From the NCBI GenBank assembly GCA_964457925.1, contig CAYWGH010000002.1, positions 62,001 through 126,000 of the forward strand: 64,000 bases of DNA, read 5' to 3'. The position numbers were made by a program, and so were the translations under genes. Within the stretch, counting starts at the first letter, position 1. Each line of letters opens with the position of its first letter. The stretch is from Coneutiohabitans sp964457925 (GTDB taxonomy: Bacteria > Zhuqueibacterota > Zhuqueibacteria > Zhuqueibacterales > Zhuqueibacteraceae). Positions 34,550 to 43,863 of this stretch are shown piece after piece. The notes under the pieces were generated by a model. The model was not told the origin of the DNA, did no database searches, and worked only from the letters and a program-made list of their open reading frames with translations.

Positions 34550-35716
34550 TTGAATCAAGCTCTCTCCGCCTCGGCCCCCAGCGTTGCTGAAATTGCCCGG
34601 ATTGTGGCGATCAGCAATCGTGTGATTCGCAATCTGGAAATTACCGAGTGCTACAGCCGGCTTTCGCAAGCGATGCAGGCCCGCACCGGCGCTGCCGCGA
34701 ACTGGTGCACGTTTGCCACTTGGGCCTCGCGCCAAGCGGGCAACACAATTCGCGGCGAGGATCTCCTGAAGCGATTTGAGCGAAACCTGGGACGTCAGGC
34801 AAGTTGGTTGGCGCCGCTGCAGTCCCTTTATCGCATGCTGCTGCGCAAAGGCTTGTTCGAACCCGATACCAAGCTCGGCAAGGCAGTTAGCGAGATTCAC
34901 ACGCCCTTTGATGCATTCGAGGTTGCAAGTGAGGCCGTGGCCAAGGGCAACCTCAAAGTTTTCGAGGAGATTGGACGTGAATTCGCGAGATTCATGGCGA
35001 TGGTTCCCGTTGATGCGCCTCTCGACAGTGAAGAGTTCCGGAAATTTGCCGCGGAACTCCGCCCCGGAGCGCCGCCGGAGGGGCAGGATTATCTGAAAGA
35101 GGCGTTTGCGCATTATCAGCAGCAGCGGCGCGAAGCTGACCCGGCCAATCGCGCGGGAGCGATTCTGCTCGCGAATTTGAAAATCGGACTGCACGAACAG
35201 ACGCGATTACAGCCTCAGATTGCTGCGGCTGTTGATGCGCCTCTGAAAACCGTGGTGGATTTGGGCGGCCGCGTGCTTCGCATACTTTTTCCGCGCTCGC
35301 GCGAGTGGTCGCAGATGAGGCAACGCACGACGGCCTGGCTCATCGACTGGCTGGCGGCAAAACTGCAAGCGGCTGCCGTAACAATCACACGCGAAGCCGT
35401 TACCGAAGCCATGATGGTGCTCGCGCTTCCGAACATTGTGCTGTCGCTGGGACGAAACCTTGAGGCGCCTGCGCCTCCTGTATTCAATGGAAAGCTGCCA
35501 GATGAATTAAACAATTTTGTCAAGGAATACGATCCGTGTCTTCCCGGCGCGAGTGACTGTGGGGCAAAGGATTGGTGCAACTTGAGGCAGCGCATGCACT
35601 ACATTCTTCATCTGTTCCGGGCATACGCGGCGGAAAGCGCGTTGTTCTCTCGGCCGTTTACTGACGAACAAGTCGCGCGCTTTCGCGCCGGCATTGTTCC
35701 AGAAGGTGAAATTTGA
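34550..35716 (+). CDS. Conserved hypothetical protein, TTG start
   Basis: Protein of 388 residues, no signal peptide or clear transmembrane helix, with helical character: AEIARIVAISNRVIRNLEIT, then CYSRLSQAMQARTGAAANWC and TFATWASRQAGNTIRGEDLL. The N-terminal region (ANWCTFATWAS) and the Cys-containing CLPGASDCGAKDWCNLRQRM near the C-terminus look conserved. I do not recognise a named family. AAGGAG sits correctly for TTG 34550. It follows the ROK gene by 30 bases and may be cotranscribed. Confidence 0.72.
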   Translation: MNQALSASAPSVAEIARIVAISNRVIRNLEITECYSRLSQAMQARTGAAANWCTFATWASRQAGNTIRGEDLLKRFERNLGRQASWLAPLQSLYRMLLRKGLFEPDTKLGKAVSEIHTPFDAFEVASEAVAKGNLKVFEEIGREFARFMAMVPVDAPLDSEEFRKFAAELRPGAPPEGQDYLKEAFAHYQQQRREADPANRAGAILLANLKIGLHEQTRLQPQIAAAVDAPLKTVVDLGGRVLRILFPRSREWSQMRQRTTAWLIDWLAAKLQAAAVTITREAVTEAMMVLALPNIVLSLGRNLEAPAPPVFNGKLPDELNNFVKEYDPCLPGASDCGAKDWCNLRQRMHYILHLFRAYAAESALFSRPFTDEQVARFRAGIVPEGEI

Positions 35717-35944
35717 CAGCCCGTTTTTGCAACGAACGGATCAATCAAGAGGCGCGGTGAAGCGAAGAAAAGTCCGGTGAAACTTCATGAGGTGGTGGAT
35801 TTTTCTACTTCGTGCGAAGCACCAGGCTAGGTTGGAATAACATTTACAAAACGCCTTTATCTGACATTGCACAGTGAGTGTTTCGATGGATCACATGGAT
35901 AGTTTATTCTGTTCGACCCCCAAAACGGACGAGCCGGAACCAAA

Positions 35945-36012
35945 TTTTACCACGAAGATACCAAGGCACCAAGCTTTTTGCTTGGTGCCTTCGTGTTTTG
36001 GTGGTTAGAAAA
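35945..36012. repeat. Palindrome 'ACCACGAAGATACC ... GGTGGT'
   Basis: Long inverted repeat: TTTTACCACGAAGATACC and ACCAAGC on the left, GCTTGGTGCCTTCGTG and TTTTGGTGGT on the right. It sits between convergent genes, so it might act as a two-way terminator, but it also belongs to a class of scattered palindromes seen in many genomes. The gap 35717-35944 has no gene. Confidence 0.7.
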
Positions 36013-36023
36013 TTTTTATCTTT

Positions 36024-36144
36024 TTAGCTTGACCCTGTCAGATTCACTGCAGAGAGGCAGAGTTCGCTGGGAATTCTGATAAATCTTACTCTGCGATCTC
36101 CGCGCCACTGCCGTGATTTTTGGAATGTGACATAGTTGAGTTAG
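36024..36144. repeat. TTAA-ended 120-bp palindromic element, copy D
   Basis: Starts TTAGCTTGACCCTGTCAGAT and ends TGACATAGTTGAGTTAG; both ends differ slightly from TTAA. Located between convergent genes, twelve bases after the 35945 palindrome. Confidence 0.8.
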
Positions 36145-36166
36145 CAACGATTCAACTTTAAAGAGA

Positions 36167-37348
36167 CTAATACCTTCCAAATTCCTCGGCCAATTCCGCC
36201 AAGAGCACGATGTTCTCCGGCGGCGTATGCGGCGCCACTGAACACGCCGAGCTGAGGATGTAGCCGCCGCCCGGCTTGCCGATTTCCAGCCGATGCTGCA
36301 CATCTGCTTTGACTTTGTCGGGGTTGCCGTACAACAACGTATGCACTGGATCGATATTCCCCTTGATAAAAGTTTTTCCGGCGAGAATTTTTTTGGCTTC
36401 CGCCAATTCCACCGTGCCGAGCGGCGGCGGATCGAGCGTGTCGATGCCGTTGGTGCCGGTTTGCATCATCAAATCAAGGCGGTCGCCGATGCTGCCACAA
36501 GTATGGGTGTAAACCGGAATGGCGGTTGCGCGCTTGACTTCGGTGACGATTTTCTTCTCATAGGGTAAAACGAATTCTTCATAATGTTCCCGTGAAATCA
36601 AGCCGGCGCCGGCAAAGGCCGAGGAAATGAGAATCGCGTCGACGCCGCACGCCGCCTGCTTTTTGGCAAGGTCGATGGCGCCCTCGGTCAGGCGCTCCAA
36701 ACAGGCTTTGCTTTTGCCCGGATCGTCGAGAATCGCCATCAAGGCATATTCGTAATTTAGCAGCTCCAGGAATTGCGACCACGGCGAGAAGATTTCAGCA
36801 TGCACCGAAATGCCGGCGCCAACCCTCGCCTTTACCAGTTTGATGGTGTCGAAATGATATTCCGGGAAATAGTCGTCAAAAGGCCGGGGTTCCGTTTCAA
36901 AACCCCAGGTGAACGGATAAGTAATATCGGTGAGATCCCAAGGATCGATATAGTAAAGTTGCTCCGGATCGATTTCTGCAAATGCGGGAAAATAGCGCGT
37001 GCCATCAGCTTGATAGTAATGGGGATTGTCGTCCAAAGGAAACGTGGTGAAATTGCCGTTGCGCCAGCGTAAACGCAATTCACGCGCGCCGGGCTCGATT
37101 TTGTCGAGGTAGTTTTCGTAATTGGGATCCCGGCCGGGGAGATTCACGAGGATGCCGTCAAAATTGTAACGCTGTTGCAACGCGATGAGCGCGTTGGCAA
37201 AGCCTTCGGAACTGTACCAAATGTCGAGCGGCTTGATGCCGGCATGCAGAAAATAGTGCCCGAGCGCAAGCTGGCACATCACCGGAACACGATCGGGCAT
37301 TTGAAGCTCCATCGCCTGCTGCATACGTTGTTTGGAGTTCATCAGCAT
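36167..37348 (-). CDS. Uroporphyrinogen decarboxylase-family protein (methyltransferase-like)
   Basis: Protein of 393 residues with the URO-D fold (NSKQRMQQAMELQMPDRVPV; VHAEIFSPWSQFLELLNYE; THTCGSIGDRLDLMMQTG). The HTCGS motif has the zinc-type Cys and His that mark corrinoid methyltransferases of the MtaA/CmuA group rather than true HemE. It may transfer methyl groups or cleave an arylether, but no corrinoid protein gene is close by. ATG 37348 has an AGGA sequence upstream. Confidence 0.85.
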   Translation of the reverse strand: MLMNSKQRMQQAMELQMPDRVPVMCQLALGHYFLHAGIKPLDIWYSSEGFANALIALQQRYNFDGILVNLPGRDPNYENYLDKIEPGARELRLRWRNGNFTTFPLDDNPHYYQADGTRYFPAFAEIDPEQLYYIDPWDLTDITYPFTWGFETEPRPFDDYFPEYHFDTIKLVKARVGAGISVHAEIFSPWSQFLELLNYEYALMAILDDPGKSKACLERLTEGAIDLAKKQAACGVDAILISSAFAGAGLISREHYEEFVLPYEKKIVTEVKRATAIPVYTHTCGSIGDRLDLMMQTGTNGIDTLDPPPLGTVELAEAKKILAGKTFIKGNIDPVHTLLYGNPDKVKADVQHRLEIGKPGGGYILSSACSVAPHTPPENIVLLAELAEEFGRY

Positions 37349-37616
37349 TTTATCCTGTGTGAGTCGATAAAATTAATTGCGTTCAAGTTTAGCTTTTCAG
37401 CAAGCCATAAGCAAGCGCTTTGTGAAACCGGATTGGCGCTTGCATTGCTAGTGATGTACTCTAAGCCGGCAAACGGAAAGTTTGATCTTGACAGGAGAAA
37501 ATGTTTTTGCTTATAATGATCTCCAAGCCAGTAAAGCTCGTACCGAACTCTATTTTTCCAACGCAGCCCAATCGCAAAGCAGCTTAATGAACAGCGTTCG
37601 CTGAAGCGCGGGTTAA

Positions 37617-37640
37617 CGATATAGATATCGATATAGATAT
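37617..37640. repeat. Two 12-base units of CGATATAGATAT
   Basis: Perfect dimer of CGATATAGATAT in an otherwise unremarkable spacer. Part of the 37349-37979 gap. Confidence 0.7.
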
Positions 37641-37655
37641 CACGGGAGAGTGACG

Positions 37656-37925
37656 ATGAGACATCTCTTATCAAGGGAAGATCGAGCGTTTCAAACGGCG
37701 TTCGAAACCGGAAGAGTTCCGCCCGAGCAATTCGACCATCGCGCGCGCCAAGTTTGTCGAACCGGATCTTGACCCAATACCCAGATATGGCCGTTGAGCC
37801 GCCGCGCCTCCATTCAAAAGGACTGCGCGAGTTGATCGAGCTAAGGCATGCTCTCCATGCTCTCGCTGAAATGGTTCTTGATAACAGACCGAGAGATACG
37901 GTTCTGAGGCGATCCCTGCAATCCG
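37656..37925 (+). pseudogene. Gene remnants ahead of the amylase gene
   Basis: The frame from ATG 37656 reads MRHLLSREDRAFQTAFETGR and then VPPEQFDHRARQV before a stop. This resembles the N-terminus of a small helical family whose members continue HxRLAYxYL. A second fragment (LRELIELRHALHALAEMV, from about 37810) looks like the first helix of an M20 peptidase or similar. Neither is intact. The identification is weak. Confidence 0.4.
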
Positions 37926-37979
37926 ATGCAACACTACCTCGTGCGTTTTGCCCCTGTCAATTCATACCGAAAGGCGACG

Positions 37980-39662
37980 ATGATCAAACGTTCTCACAAG
38001 TTATTGCGCAAATTTGCCGGGCTTGCCGTTTTGCTGCTGGCTCTGCTGCCCGCCATTTCAACCGCGCAGAGCCATCAGGACTGGAGTTACAACCTGAGCG
38101 TCTACGAAGTGAATGTCCGGCAATACACCGCCGCCGGAACGTTTGCGGCGTTTGAAACCCATCTCGACCGGCTGCAAGAGATGGGCGCCGGCATTCTCTG
38201 GTTCATGCCGATCCATCCCATCGGCCAGCGCAACCGTCTCGGCAGTCTGGGCAGTTACTATTCGGTGCGGAATTATCTCGGCGTGAACCCGGAATTCGGC
38301 ACGCTGGACGATTTCAAAAGCCTGGTGCGGAAGATTCATGATCGCGGCATGTATGTGATCATGGATTGGGTCGCCAATCATACCTCCTGGGATAATCCCC
38401 TCACGATCGAGCATCCGGAATGGTATGTCAAGGATGCCAACGGCAACTTCATTCCTCCCCCCGGCACAAACTGGTCGGATGTCATCGAGCTGAATTATGC
38501 GCAACGTGGTCTGCGCGATTACATGATCAATGCCATGAAATTTTGGGTGGAAGAAGTTGGCGTTGACGGCTTTCGTTTCGATGCCGTCAGCTTTGTGCCG
38601 CAGGATTTTTGGAGGGAGGCGACCACCCAGCTCAAGGCCGTGAAGCCCGATATTTTCCTGCTGGCGGAAGGCGACGGGCGCACGTGGCATGACGCCGGCT
38701 TTGACATGACTTTTGCCTGGGGACTCTACGGCTTTGGCAACGGCGTGTTGAAACGAATTGTGGATAGAATCGATAACGCGACCAGTTTGAATGGCTACGC
38801 CACCGCCGAAAGGACGAATTATCCCGCGAGCGCCTATCGCTTGTATTTCACTTCCAATCACGATGAAAACTCCTGGCATGGAACCACGGCGGAATTGTTC
38901 GGCGAGGCGGCCGAAATGTTTGCCGTGCTCACCGCCACCTTCAACGGCATGCCGCTCATTTACAGCGGGCAGGAAGCAGGACTTGACAAGCGGTTGCGCT
39001 TCTTCGATAAAGATCAGATTCTTTGGCGCGACCACAAAAACGCGGATTTATATAAAACGCTTTTGCATTTAAAAAGGCAAAACCGGGCGCTGTGGAATGG
39101 CGAGCACGGCAGCCGCTTACAGCGCGTGTTGACGACCAACAATGCCGATGTTTTCGCGTTTGTGCGGGAGAAGGGCAATGACAAAATTTTCACAGCCCTG
39201 AACCTGTCGGATCGCGTGCAAAGCGTCACGCTCAATGGAACGGCGTTTATTGGCGCTTATCGCAACGTCTTTACCGGCGACACTGTGACGCTTGCGGCGG
39301 AGGCCCCGCTGATGCTTCCGGCGTGGGGTTATATCGTCTATGAGGCGAGTGACGTGAACACCGGCGTGTCGGATGAGGCATTGCCGGAGGCCTTCGTTCT
39401 TGCTCAGAATTACCCGAACCCGTTCAAATCCGTTACCAAAATTTCTTATGTTCTCGCCGCGCCGGCTGAGATCAGGTTGGCGATTTTTGATTTATTGGGC
39501 CGGGAAGTGCAGGTTCTGGTCTCGGGCAAGAAGCCGGCCGGCCGGCACGAAGTCGCCCTTGCCGCCTCTGATTTGCCGGACGGCGTGTACGTTTATAAAC
39601 TCGAGTCGGGCAATCGCGTTGAAGCAAAATTTCTAACCGTGCTCCGGCAGGCAGAAAACTGA
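37980..39662 (+). CDS. Secreted alpha-amylase-family glycoside hydrolase with T9SS tag
   Basis: GH13-type enzyme of 560 residues. The signal peptide ends ISTAQS. Catalytic motifs: VMDWVANHTSW, DGFRFDAVSF (nucleophile Asp), LLAEGDGR (acid/base Glu) and TSNHDENSW (transition-state Asp). A beta-rich C domain is followed by a type IX sorting domain (AQNYPNPFKSVTKIS ... EAKFLTVLR). It likely hydrolyses starch or glycogen outside the cell. ATG 37980 has AAAGG upstream; the longer frame to 37926 is rejected. Confidence 0.92.
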   Translation: MIKRSHKLLRKFAGLAVLLLALLPAISTAQSHQDWSYNLSVYEVNVRQYTAAGTFAAFETHLDRLQEMGAGILWFMPIHPIGQRNRLGSLGSYYSVRNYLGVNPEFGTLDDFKSLVRKIHDRGMYVIMDWVANHTSWDNPLTIEHPEWYVKDANGNFIPPPGTNWSDVIELNYAQRGLRDYMINAMKFWVEEVGVDGFRFDAVSFVPQDFWREATTQLKAVKPDIFLLAEGDGRTWHDAGFDMTFAWGLYGFGNGVLKRIVDRIDNATSLNGYATAERTNYPASAYRLYFTSNHDENSWHGTTAELFGEAAEMFAVLTATFNGMPLIYSGQEAGLDKRLRFFDKDQILWRDHKNADLYKTLLHLKRQNRALWNGEHGSRLQRVLTTNNADVFAFVREKGNDKIFTALNLSDRVQSVTLNGTAFIGAYRNVFTGDTVTLAAEAPLMLPAWGYIVYEASDVNTGVSDEALPEAFVLAQNYPNPFKSVTKISYVLAAPAEIRLAIFDLLGREVQVLVSGKKPAGRHEVALAASDLPDGVYVYKLESGNRVEAKFLTVLRQAEN

Positions 39663-39792
39663 ATTTTGGCTGGAATGTCTGTTGCAGTATGAATTTGCAA
39701 AAGCTGTTTACTTATAACCCGTCGTTCTGTTACAGCGCGATTATGCTGCGTTTGAAAAGCGCATTGTCGAACACTTTTGAAAGGTGAAGAGC

Positions 39793-40389
39793 ATGGATAC
39801 TCAAGGTTATCCCGGCTTGCTAACATTGATTCTGGCATTGTTTGCCGGAACCGCTCTCGTTGCCGCTGTTGGTAGCATGCTGCAAGTCGGCGATGCCGCC
39901 CCCGGTTTTGTTGCCAATGATCAGGACGGCAATCTCTGGAAGTCCGCGGATCATGTCGGCAAGGGCTATCTCGTCGTTTATTTCTATCCGGCGGCGATGA
40001 CCGGGGGCTGCACCAAGCAGGCGTGCAGTTATCGCGATCAAAAGAAAGGGCTTGATGATTTGCACGCTACGATCGTCGGGATTAGCGGCGATCCGGTGAG
40101 AAATCTCAAATATTTTCAGGAAGCCCATCAACTAAATTTCACCCTGCTTTCGGATGTGAGCGGCGAGATTGCCGCGAAATTTGGCGTGCCGGTTGGCGCG
40201 GGCGGCAATATCACGCGCACCATAGCCGGAGAGGAAAAGGAACTAACGCGCATGGTTTCCGCCGCGCGCTGGACGTTTGTCATCGACCCGCAAGGAAAAA
40301 TTGTTTACAAAGATGCCGAAGTGAATGCCGCCGAAGACAGTCAAAAAGTGGCTGATTTTCTGCGCAAGCACAGCGCGGTTAGGAAGTGA
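39793..40389 (+). CDS. Peroxiredoxin (Bcp/PrxQ-like), membrane-anchored or exported
   Basis: Thiol peroxidase of about 198 residues. An N-terminal hydrophobic segment (LLTLILALFAGTALVAAVGS) would send it to or across the membrane. The Prx domain has VVYFYPAAMTGGCTKQACSYRD, where the first Cys is peroxidatic and the second, five residues on, resolving as in PrxQ. A GTG 39784 start is possible but the ATG 39793 has AAGG in range. It follows the amylase gene by about 130 bases. Confidence 0.88.
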   Translation: MDTQGYPGLLTLILALFAGTALVAAVGSMLQVGDAAPGFVANDQDGNLWKSADHVGKGYLVVYFYPAAMTGGCTKQACSYRDQKKGLDDLHATIVGISGDPVRNLKYFQEAHQLNFTLLSDVSGEIAAKFGVPVGAGGNITRTIAGEEKELTRMVSAARWTFVIDPQGKIVYKDAEVNAAEDSQKVADFLRKHSAVRK

Positions 40390-40466
40390 GGGGGAGGAAT
40401 TGCAAAGCCGAACACGGCAACATGGGGCGATAACAAACATTCTGTATGAAAACTGATGCAGGACTT

Positions 40467-40555
40467 TTAGCCACTGATTTATACAGATCGAGACGGATTT
40501 CAAAGAGTTCAAAACCTTAAACAATCCGTGAAAACCTGTATTCCTCAGTGGCTAA
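40467..40555. repeat. Palindrome 'TTAGCCACTGA ... TCAGTGGCTAA'
   Basis: Perfect 11-base ends with further matching inside (ATACAGAT/ACCTGTAT, CGGATT/AATCCG). It belongs to the widespread GCCACTGATTTACACAG-like class. Lies between convergent genes. Confidence 0.7.
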
Positions 40556-40567
40556 CAGATTTTCCTC

Positions 40568-40688
40568 ATAACTTGACTAGGTCAGATTCACCGCTGAGAG
40601 GCAGAATTCGCTGGGAATCTTAATAAATCTTAACCAGCGATCTCCGCGCCGCTGCGGTGATTTTTGAAATGTGACATAGTCGAGATAA
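40568..40688. repeat. TTAA-ended 120-bp palindromic element, copy E
   Basis: Begins ATAACTTGACTAGGTCAGAT, ends TGACATAGTCGAGATAA. A further fragment of the end sequence (TTAAGTTTGACTCTGTTGAC) occurs near 40777, perhaps a truncated copy. Located between convergent genes. Confidence 0.8.
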
Positions 40689-40805
40689 ATACTCTCAAAA
40701 AAATTGTTGATCCCGGCCATCCTTTGGAATATTTCTTCCGTGCAACTTCGACAGAATTAAAACAGCAACATTCCGTTTAAGTTTGACTCTGTTGACAGAA
40801 CTCCC

Positions 40806-42077
40806 TTACATCTTTTCTGCCACCTCCAGGCACAGCATCTCGCGTTGATTGCGCACATACAATTTGCCGTTGGCCAGCGTTGGCATCGTCCAGCATTTGC
40901 CTTGCAAGACCTGGAATTGCGCCTTTTCTTTATAGCCCTCCGGCGAGGCTTCTACCAATGCCAGAAGACCGCGTTCGCCCAGCACAATGAGATGCCCGTC
41001 AGCAAAGAGCAGCGAACCTTTCTGGAAGCCGCGTTGCTGCCATTTGGGCTTGCCGGTCGCCACGTCCAGGCATGTGAGAAACGCATCATCAAAACCATAC
41101 AAATGATTTTGATAGAAAATCGAGGACGAAAAATGATTCTTCATCTCGCGGCTTTTCCAAACCTGATTCACGCTCGAGCTGCCGTTGCTTCCTGAAATTT
41201 GCAATAATGCGCCGCCCACGCCGTAGCCTGAGGAAATGAACACTTTGTCGGGTGCAATAAAAACCGGCGTTGCCGCATTAACATCATAGCTCGTCTCCCA
41301 GGGGAAGTGCCAAAAGCGCTTGCCGTTCGCCGGTGAAAACGAGGCCAGACCCGAGCCGGTGAACACGAGAATTTGGCGCACGCCATTCACGTTCACGGCA
41401 ATCGGCGCGGAATAGCCGGGAATATCCGTTTCCGATTTCCAGATGATGCTGCCGTTCTTTTTGTTGAATGCGATCACCGAATGCCCGGACCTGCCGCCCA
41501 CATCGACGATCAACTTGTCGCCTTCGACCAACGGCGTGGTGCTGATTCCCCAAGTGGGCACACGGCCGCCAAACTCATCGCGAATTTGATGTTGCCAAAT
41601 TTTCGCGCCGGTTGCGGTATTTAGCGCGGTGAGCATGCCGTTCGCGCTCAGGGTGAAAACCAAATCGCCATCCACCGTGGGCGTGGAGCGCGTCCCGTCG
41701 CCCTGATCATTGCGAAACACGGGCGAGGCCTTATACCGCCACAACTCTTTGCCGGCGCCGGCATCCAAACACACCACGACTTCATGGCTGCCGTCGCTGT
41801 ACATGGTGAAAGCGCGGCCGTTCGACACGGAAATGCCGGCGTAACCTTCGCCCGAGGCGGCGCGCCACAGCACTCTCGGGCCACTTGCCGGCCATGTTTT
41901 TAACAATCCGGTTTCAGTCGAGATGCCGTCGCGATTCGGCCCGCGCCATTGCGGCCAATCGCCGCCCGCATTTTCACTCATGGTGGAAGGCGGGCCGTCC
42001 TTTAATCCAAATGCAAAAAGAAAAACTGAGATTGTGGCGAGCGTCACGAGTTGGGACACCCGTTTGATTCTTGGCAT
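40806..42077 (-). CDS. Exported PQQ-type beta-propeller protein
   Basis: Protein of 423 residues with an N-terminal signal segment (SQLVTLATISVFLFAFG). Then repeated PQQ/BamB-like propeller blades, each with the AxtGkxxWxx pattern: DAGAGKELWRYKA, NTATGAKIWQHQI, NKKNGSIIWKSET, SPANGKRFWHFPW and DVATGKPKWQQRG. WPQWRGPNRDG at the front is shared by a large group in environmental bacteria. It lacks the active site of quinoprotein dehydrogenases that I can identify, so its role may be binding. GGAG precedes the start. Confidence 0.87.
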   Translation of the reverse strand: MPRIKRVSQLVTLATISVFLFAFGLKDGPPSTMSENAGGDWPQWRGPNRDGISTETGLLKTWPASGPRVLWRAASGEGYAGISVSNGRAFTMYSDGSHEVVVCLDAGAGKELWRYKASPVFRNDQGDGTRSTPTVDGDLVFTLSANGMLTALNTATGAKIWQHQIRDEFGGRVPTWGISTTPLVEGDKLIVDVGGRSGHSVIAFNKKNGSIIWKSETDIPGYSAPIAVNVNGVRQILVFTGSGLASFSPANGKRFWHFPWETSYDVNAATPVFIAPDKVFISSGYGVGGALLQISGSNGSSSVNQVWKSREMKNHFSSSIFYQNHLYGFDDAFLTCLDVATGKPKWQQRGFQKGSLLFADGHLIVLGERGLLALVEASPEGYKEKAQFQVLQGKCWTMPTLANGKLYVRNQREMLCLEVAEKM

Positions 42078-42185
42078 GATACACTCCTAGTTGATAGAAG
42101 CCATTTGAAGGGTAGCGGCCTTAAGTTCAGACATGGGTTGTTGGTGATTTTTTAGTGAGACTTTTCTGGTTTGAATTAACGGGCG

Positions 42186-43610
42186 TTACTCTTCCGCCGG
42201 ATTCTTGCCGGCCAGCCATGCCGGCTTGAAAGCTGAATTGGCCAGCCACAAAACCGGTTTGTGCATCGCGTTGATGGCTGTTGTCAAATGCACAAAGTCG
42301 ATGTGTGTGATCTCATCACTTGGCTGATGGTATTCTTTGTGCAAGCCGAAGCTCGATACGGTATGCGCAATGATGCCGCGCCTTGCCAAAATGTAATTGT
42401 CCGAACGCTGGAAAAAATTTTCCTGGGGATGCGGGTCCGCGACCAAGCGCGCGCCGTGCCTTGCCAACTCCGGCCCGAGATTGGAGCGCTCGAAGCCGGT
42501 GAGCCACAACGTTTGCGCGGCGACTTTCGGATCGGGCCTGCCGATCATTTCAAACTGAATGTTGGCCACGAGATTTTCCAGCAGCAGCGGCGGATGCTCG
42601 ATAAAGTAGCGCGAGCCATAACCGCCTTGTTCCTCACTGCCGTACGCCACAAAATACATGCCGCGCTTGGGCCGCGGACCGGCGGCTAAAACGCGCGCCA
42701 GCTCCAACACCGCAATCACACCGGAAGCGTCGTCATCCGCGCCGTTGTAAATGCTGTCACCCGCCACCGGCCGGCGAATGCCGAGATGATCCATGTGCGC
42801 CGAAAGTGAAATGGCCTCATGGCGGCGTTTGGGATCGCTGCCGGCCAGCTCACCCACCACGTTCCAGGTGTACGTGATCTCGGGCGCAGCGAGTGAACCG
42901 CTGATCTCAATGACTGTGCCGTCGGGGATTTGTTGCATCGCATTTGCCGCTGCGGCATCCACTAAAATGGCGCTGCCGCCTCCGCCCGAACCGGTGGCCG
43001 CGCCGATGCTCGTCGGCAGCTCCGGCATTCTCGCAGCGAATCTTTCCCAGCGCGGCTGCCACTCTGCCGGCGTTGCGAGCATCACCGCGGCCGCGCCCTG
43101 CTGGAGCAAGGCAAAAACGTTGCGCCCGATTTCCTGCGCGCTCGCTTCAGTGGCATAGTTCAGCAAAACAAATGCGCCGGGTTGCGGCGCGCCGCCGATT
43201 TTCATCTTTTGCAGCGGTCCGCTGATTTCTGCCGAGGCAAGCCGCCAGCACGCCATTTCCCGGCCGTGCCTCCATTCGGTGGATTGGCCATTTACTTGGA
43301 AGCGCAACACGGGCGCTTGCGCAAAGGCTTGTTTGGTTAGGGGAATTGTTTGCAGAAATGTTTTTTGTTGATTGGCATCAAGATCGCCTGCGGGCGTGAG
43401 GCCGAATTGGCGGAATTGTGAGGCAATGTAATGCGCGGCGATCAACTCGTACTCCGTCGCGCTGCCGCGCCCCTTTAATGCGTCACTCGCAAGGAATTCC
43501 ATGTGAGCGCGGACATTTTTCTCCTGAACTTGGGAAGGTTGATCCCCGGCCAGGACATGGTGAAAAGGAGATACAATGTAGACAAGCAACAGCATGAATA
43601 CGCGGGTCAT
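42186..43610 (-). CDS. Secreted M28-family metallopeptidase
   Basis: Protein of 474 residues with a signal peptide (SPFHHVLA). A PA-like segment is followed by the M28 domain with ligands in SAHMDHLG, YNGADDDASG, AYGSEEQGG and the late YHQPSDEI, typical of double-zinc aminopeptidases. It likely releases N-terminal residues from peptides outside the cytoplasm. GGAG at the right distance. The gap 43611-43863 to the next gene has no visible feature. Confidence 0.9.
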   Translation of the reverse strand: MTRVFMLLLVYIVSPFHHVLAGDQPSQVQEKNVRAHMEFLASDALKGRGSATEYELIAAHYIASQFRQFGLTPAGDLDANQQKTFLQTIPLTKQAFAQAPVLRFQVNGQSTEWRHGREMACWRLASAEISGPLQKMKIGGAPQPGAFVLLNYATEASAQEIGRNVFALLQQGAAAVMLATPAEWQPRWERFAARMPELPTSIGAATGSGGGGSAILVDAAAANAMQQIPDGTVIEISGSLAAPEITYTWNVVGELAGSDPKRRHEAISLSAHMDHLGIRRPVAGDSIYNGADDDASGVIAVLELARVLAAGPRPKRGMYFVAYGSEEQGGYGSRYFIEHPPLLLENLVANIQFEMIGRPDPKVAAQTLWLTGFERSNLGPELARHGARLVADPHPQENFFQRSDNYILARRGIIAHTVSSFGLHKEYHQPSDEITHIDFVHLTTAINAMHKPVLWLANSAFKPAWLAGKNPAEE

Positions 43611-43863
43611 GCAAGACTCCCTGAAGAGGTTTTATTACTAGCGATTGCGTGTGTTGCGCATGCGAGGATGATCATTGTTTCAATTAGGCAGGCGCCAGGG
43701 TGGCGACAAAAGAAAATCTGTGAAGATTCGTGTTTATGCGCGGCAAAAGCGTCGAGTCGTGAATTATTTACGATTATCTTCCCAGATCAACGTTTCAATG
43801 CGGAAATGCCGTGGGAAAATAATTTCACCATGAGTTTTAACTCCCCCCGTTTGCAAGCCTGTT

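Noticed and set aside
36167..37348. True HemE of heme synthesis
   Set aside because: The HTCGS zinc-type motif and divergent N-terminus fit corrinoid methyltransferase relatives better.
37617..37640. Tandem CGATATAGATAT as an iteron or origin element
   Set aside because: Only two units, no replication gene nearby.
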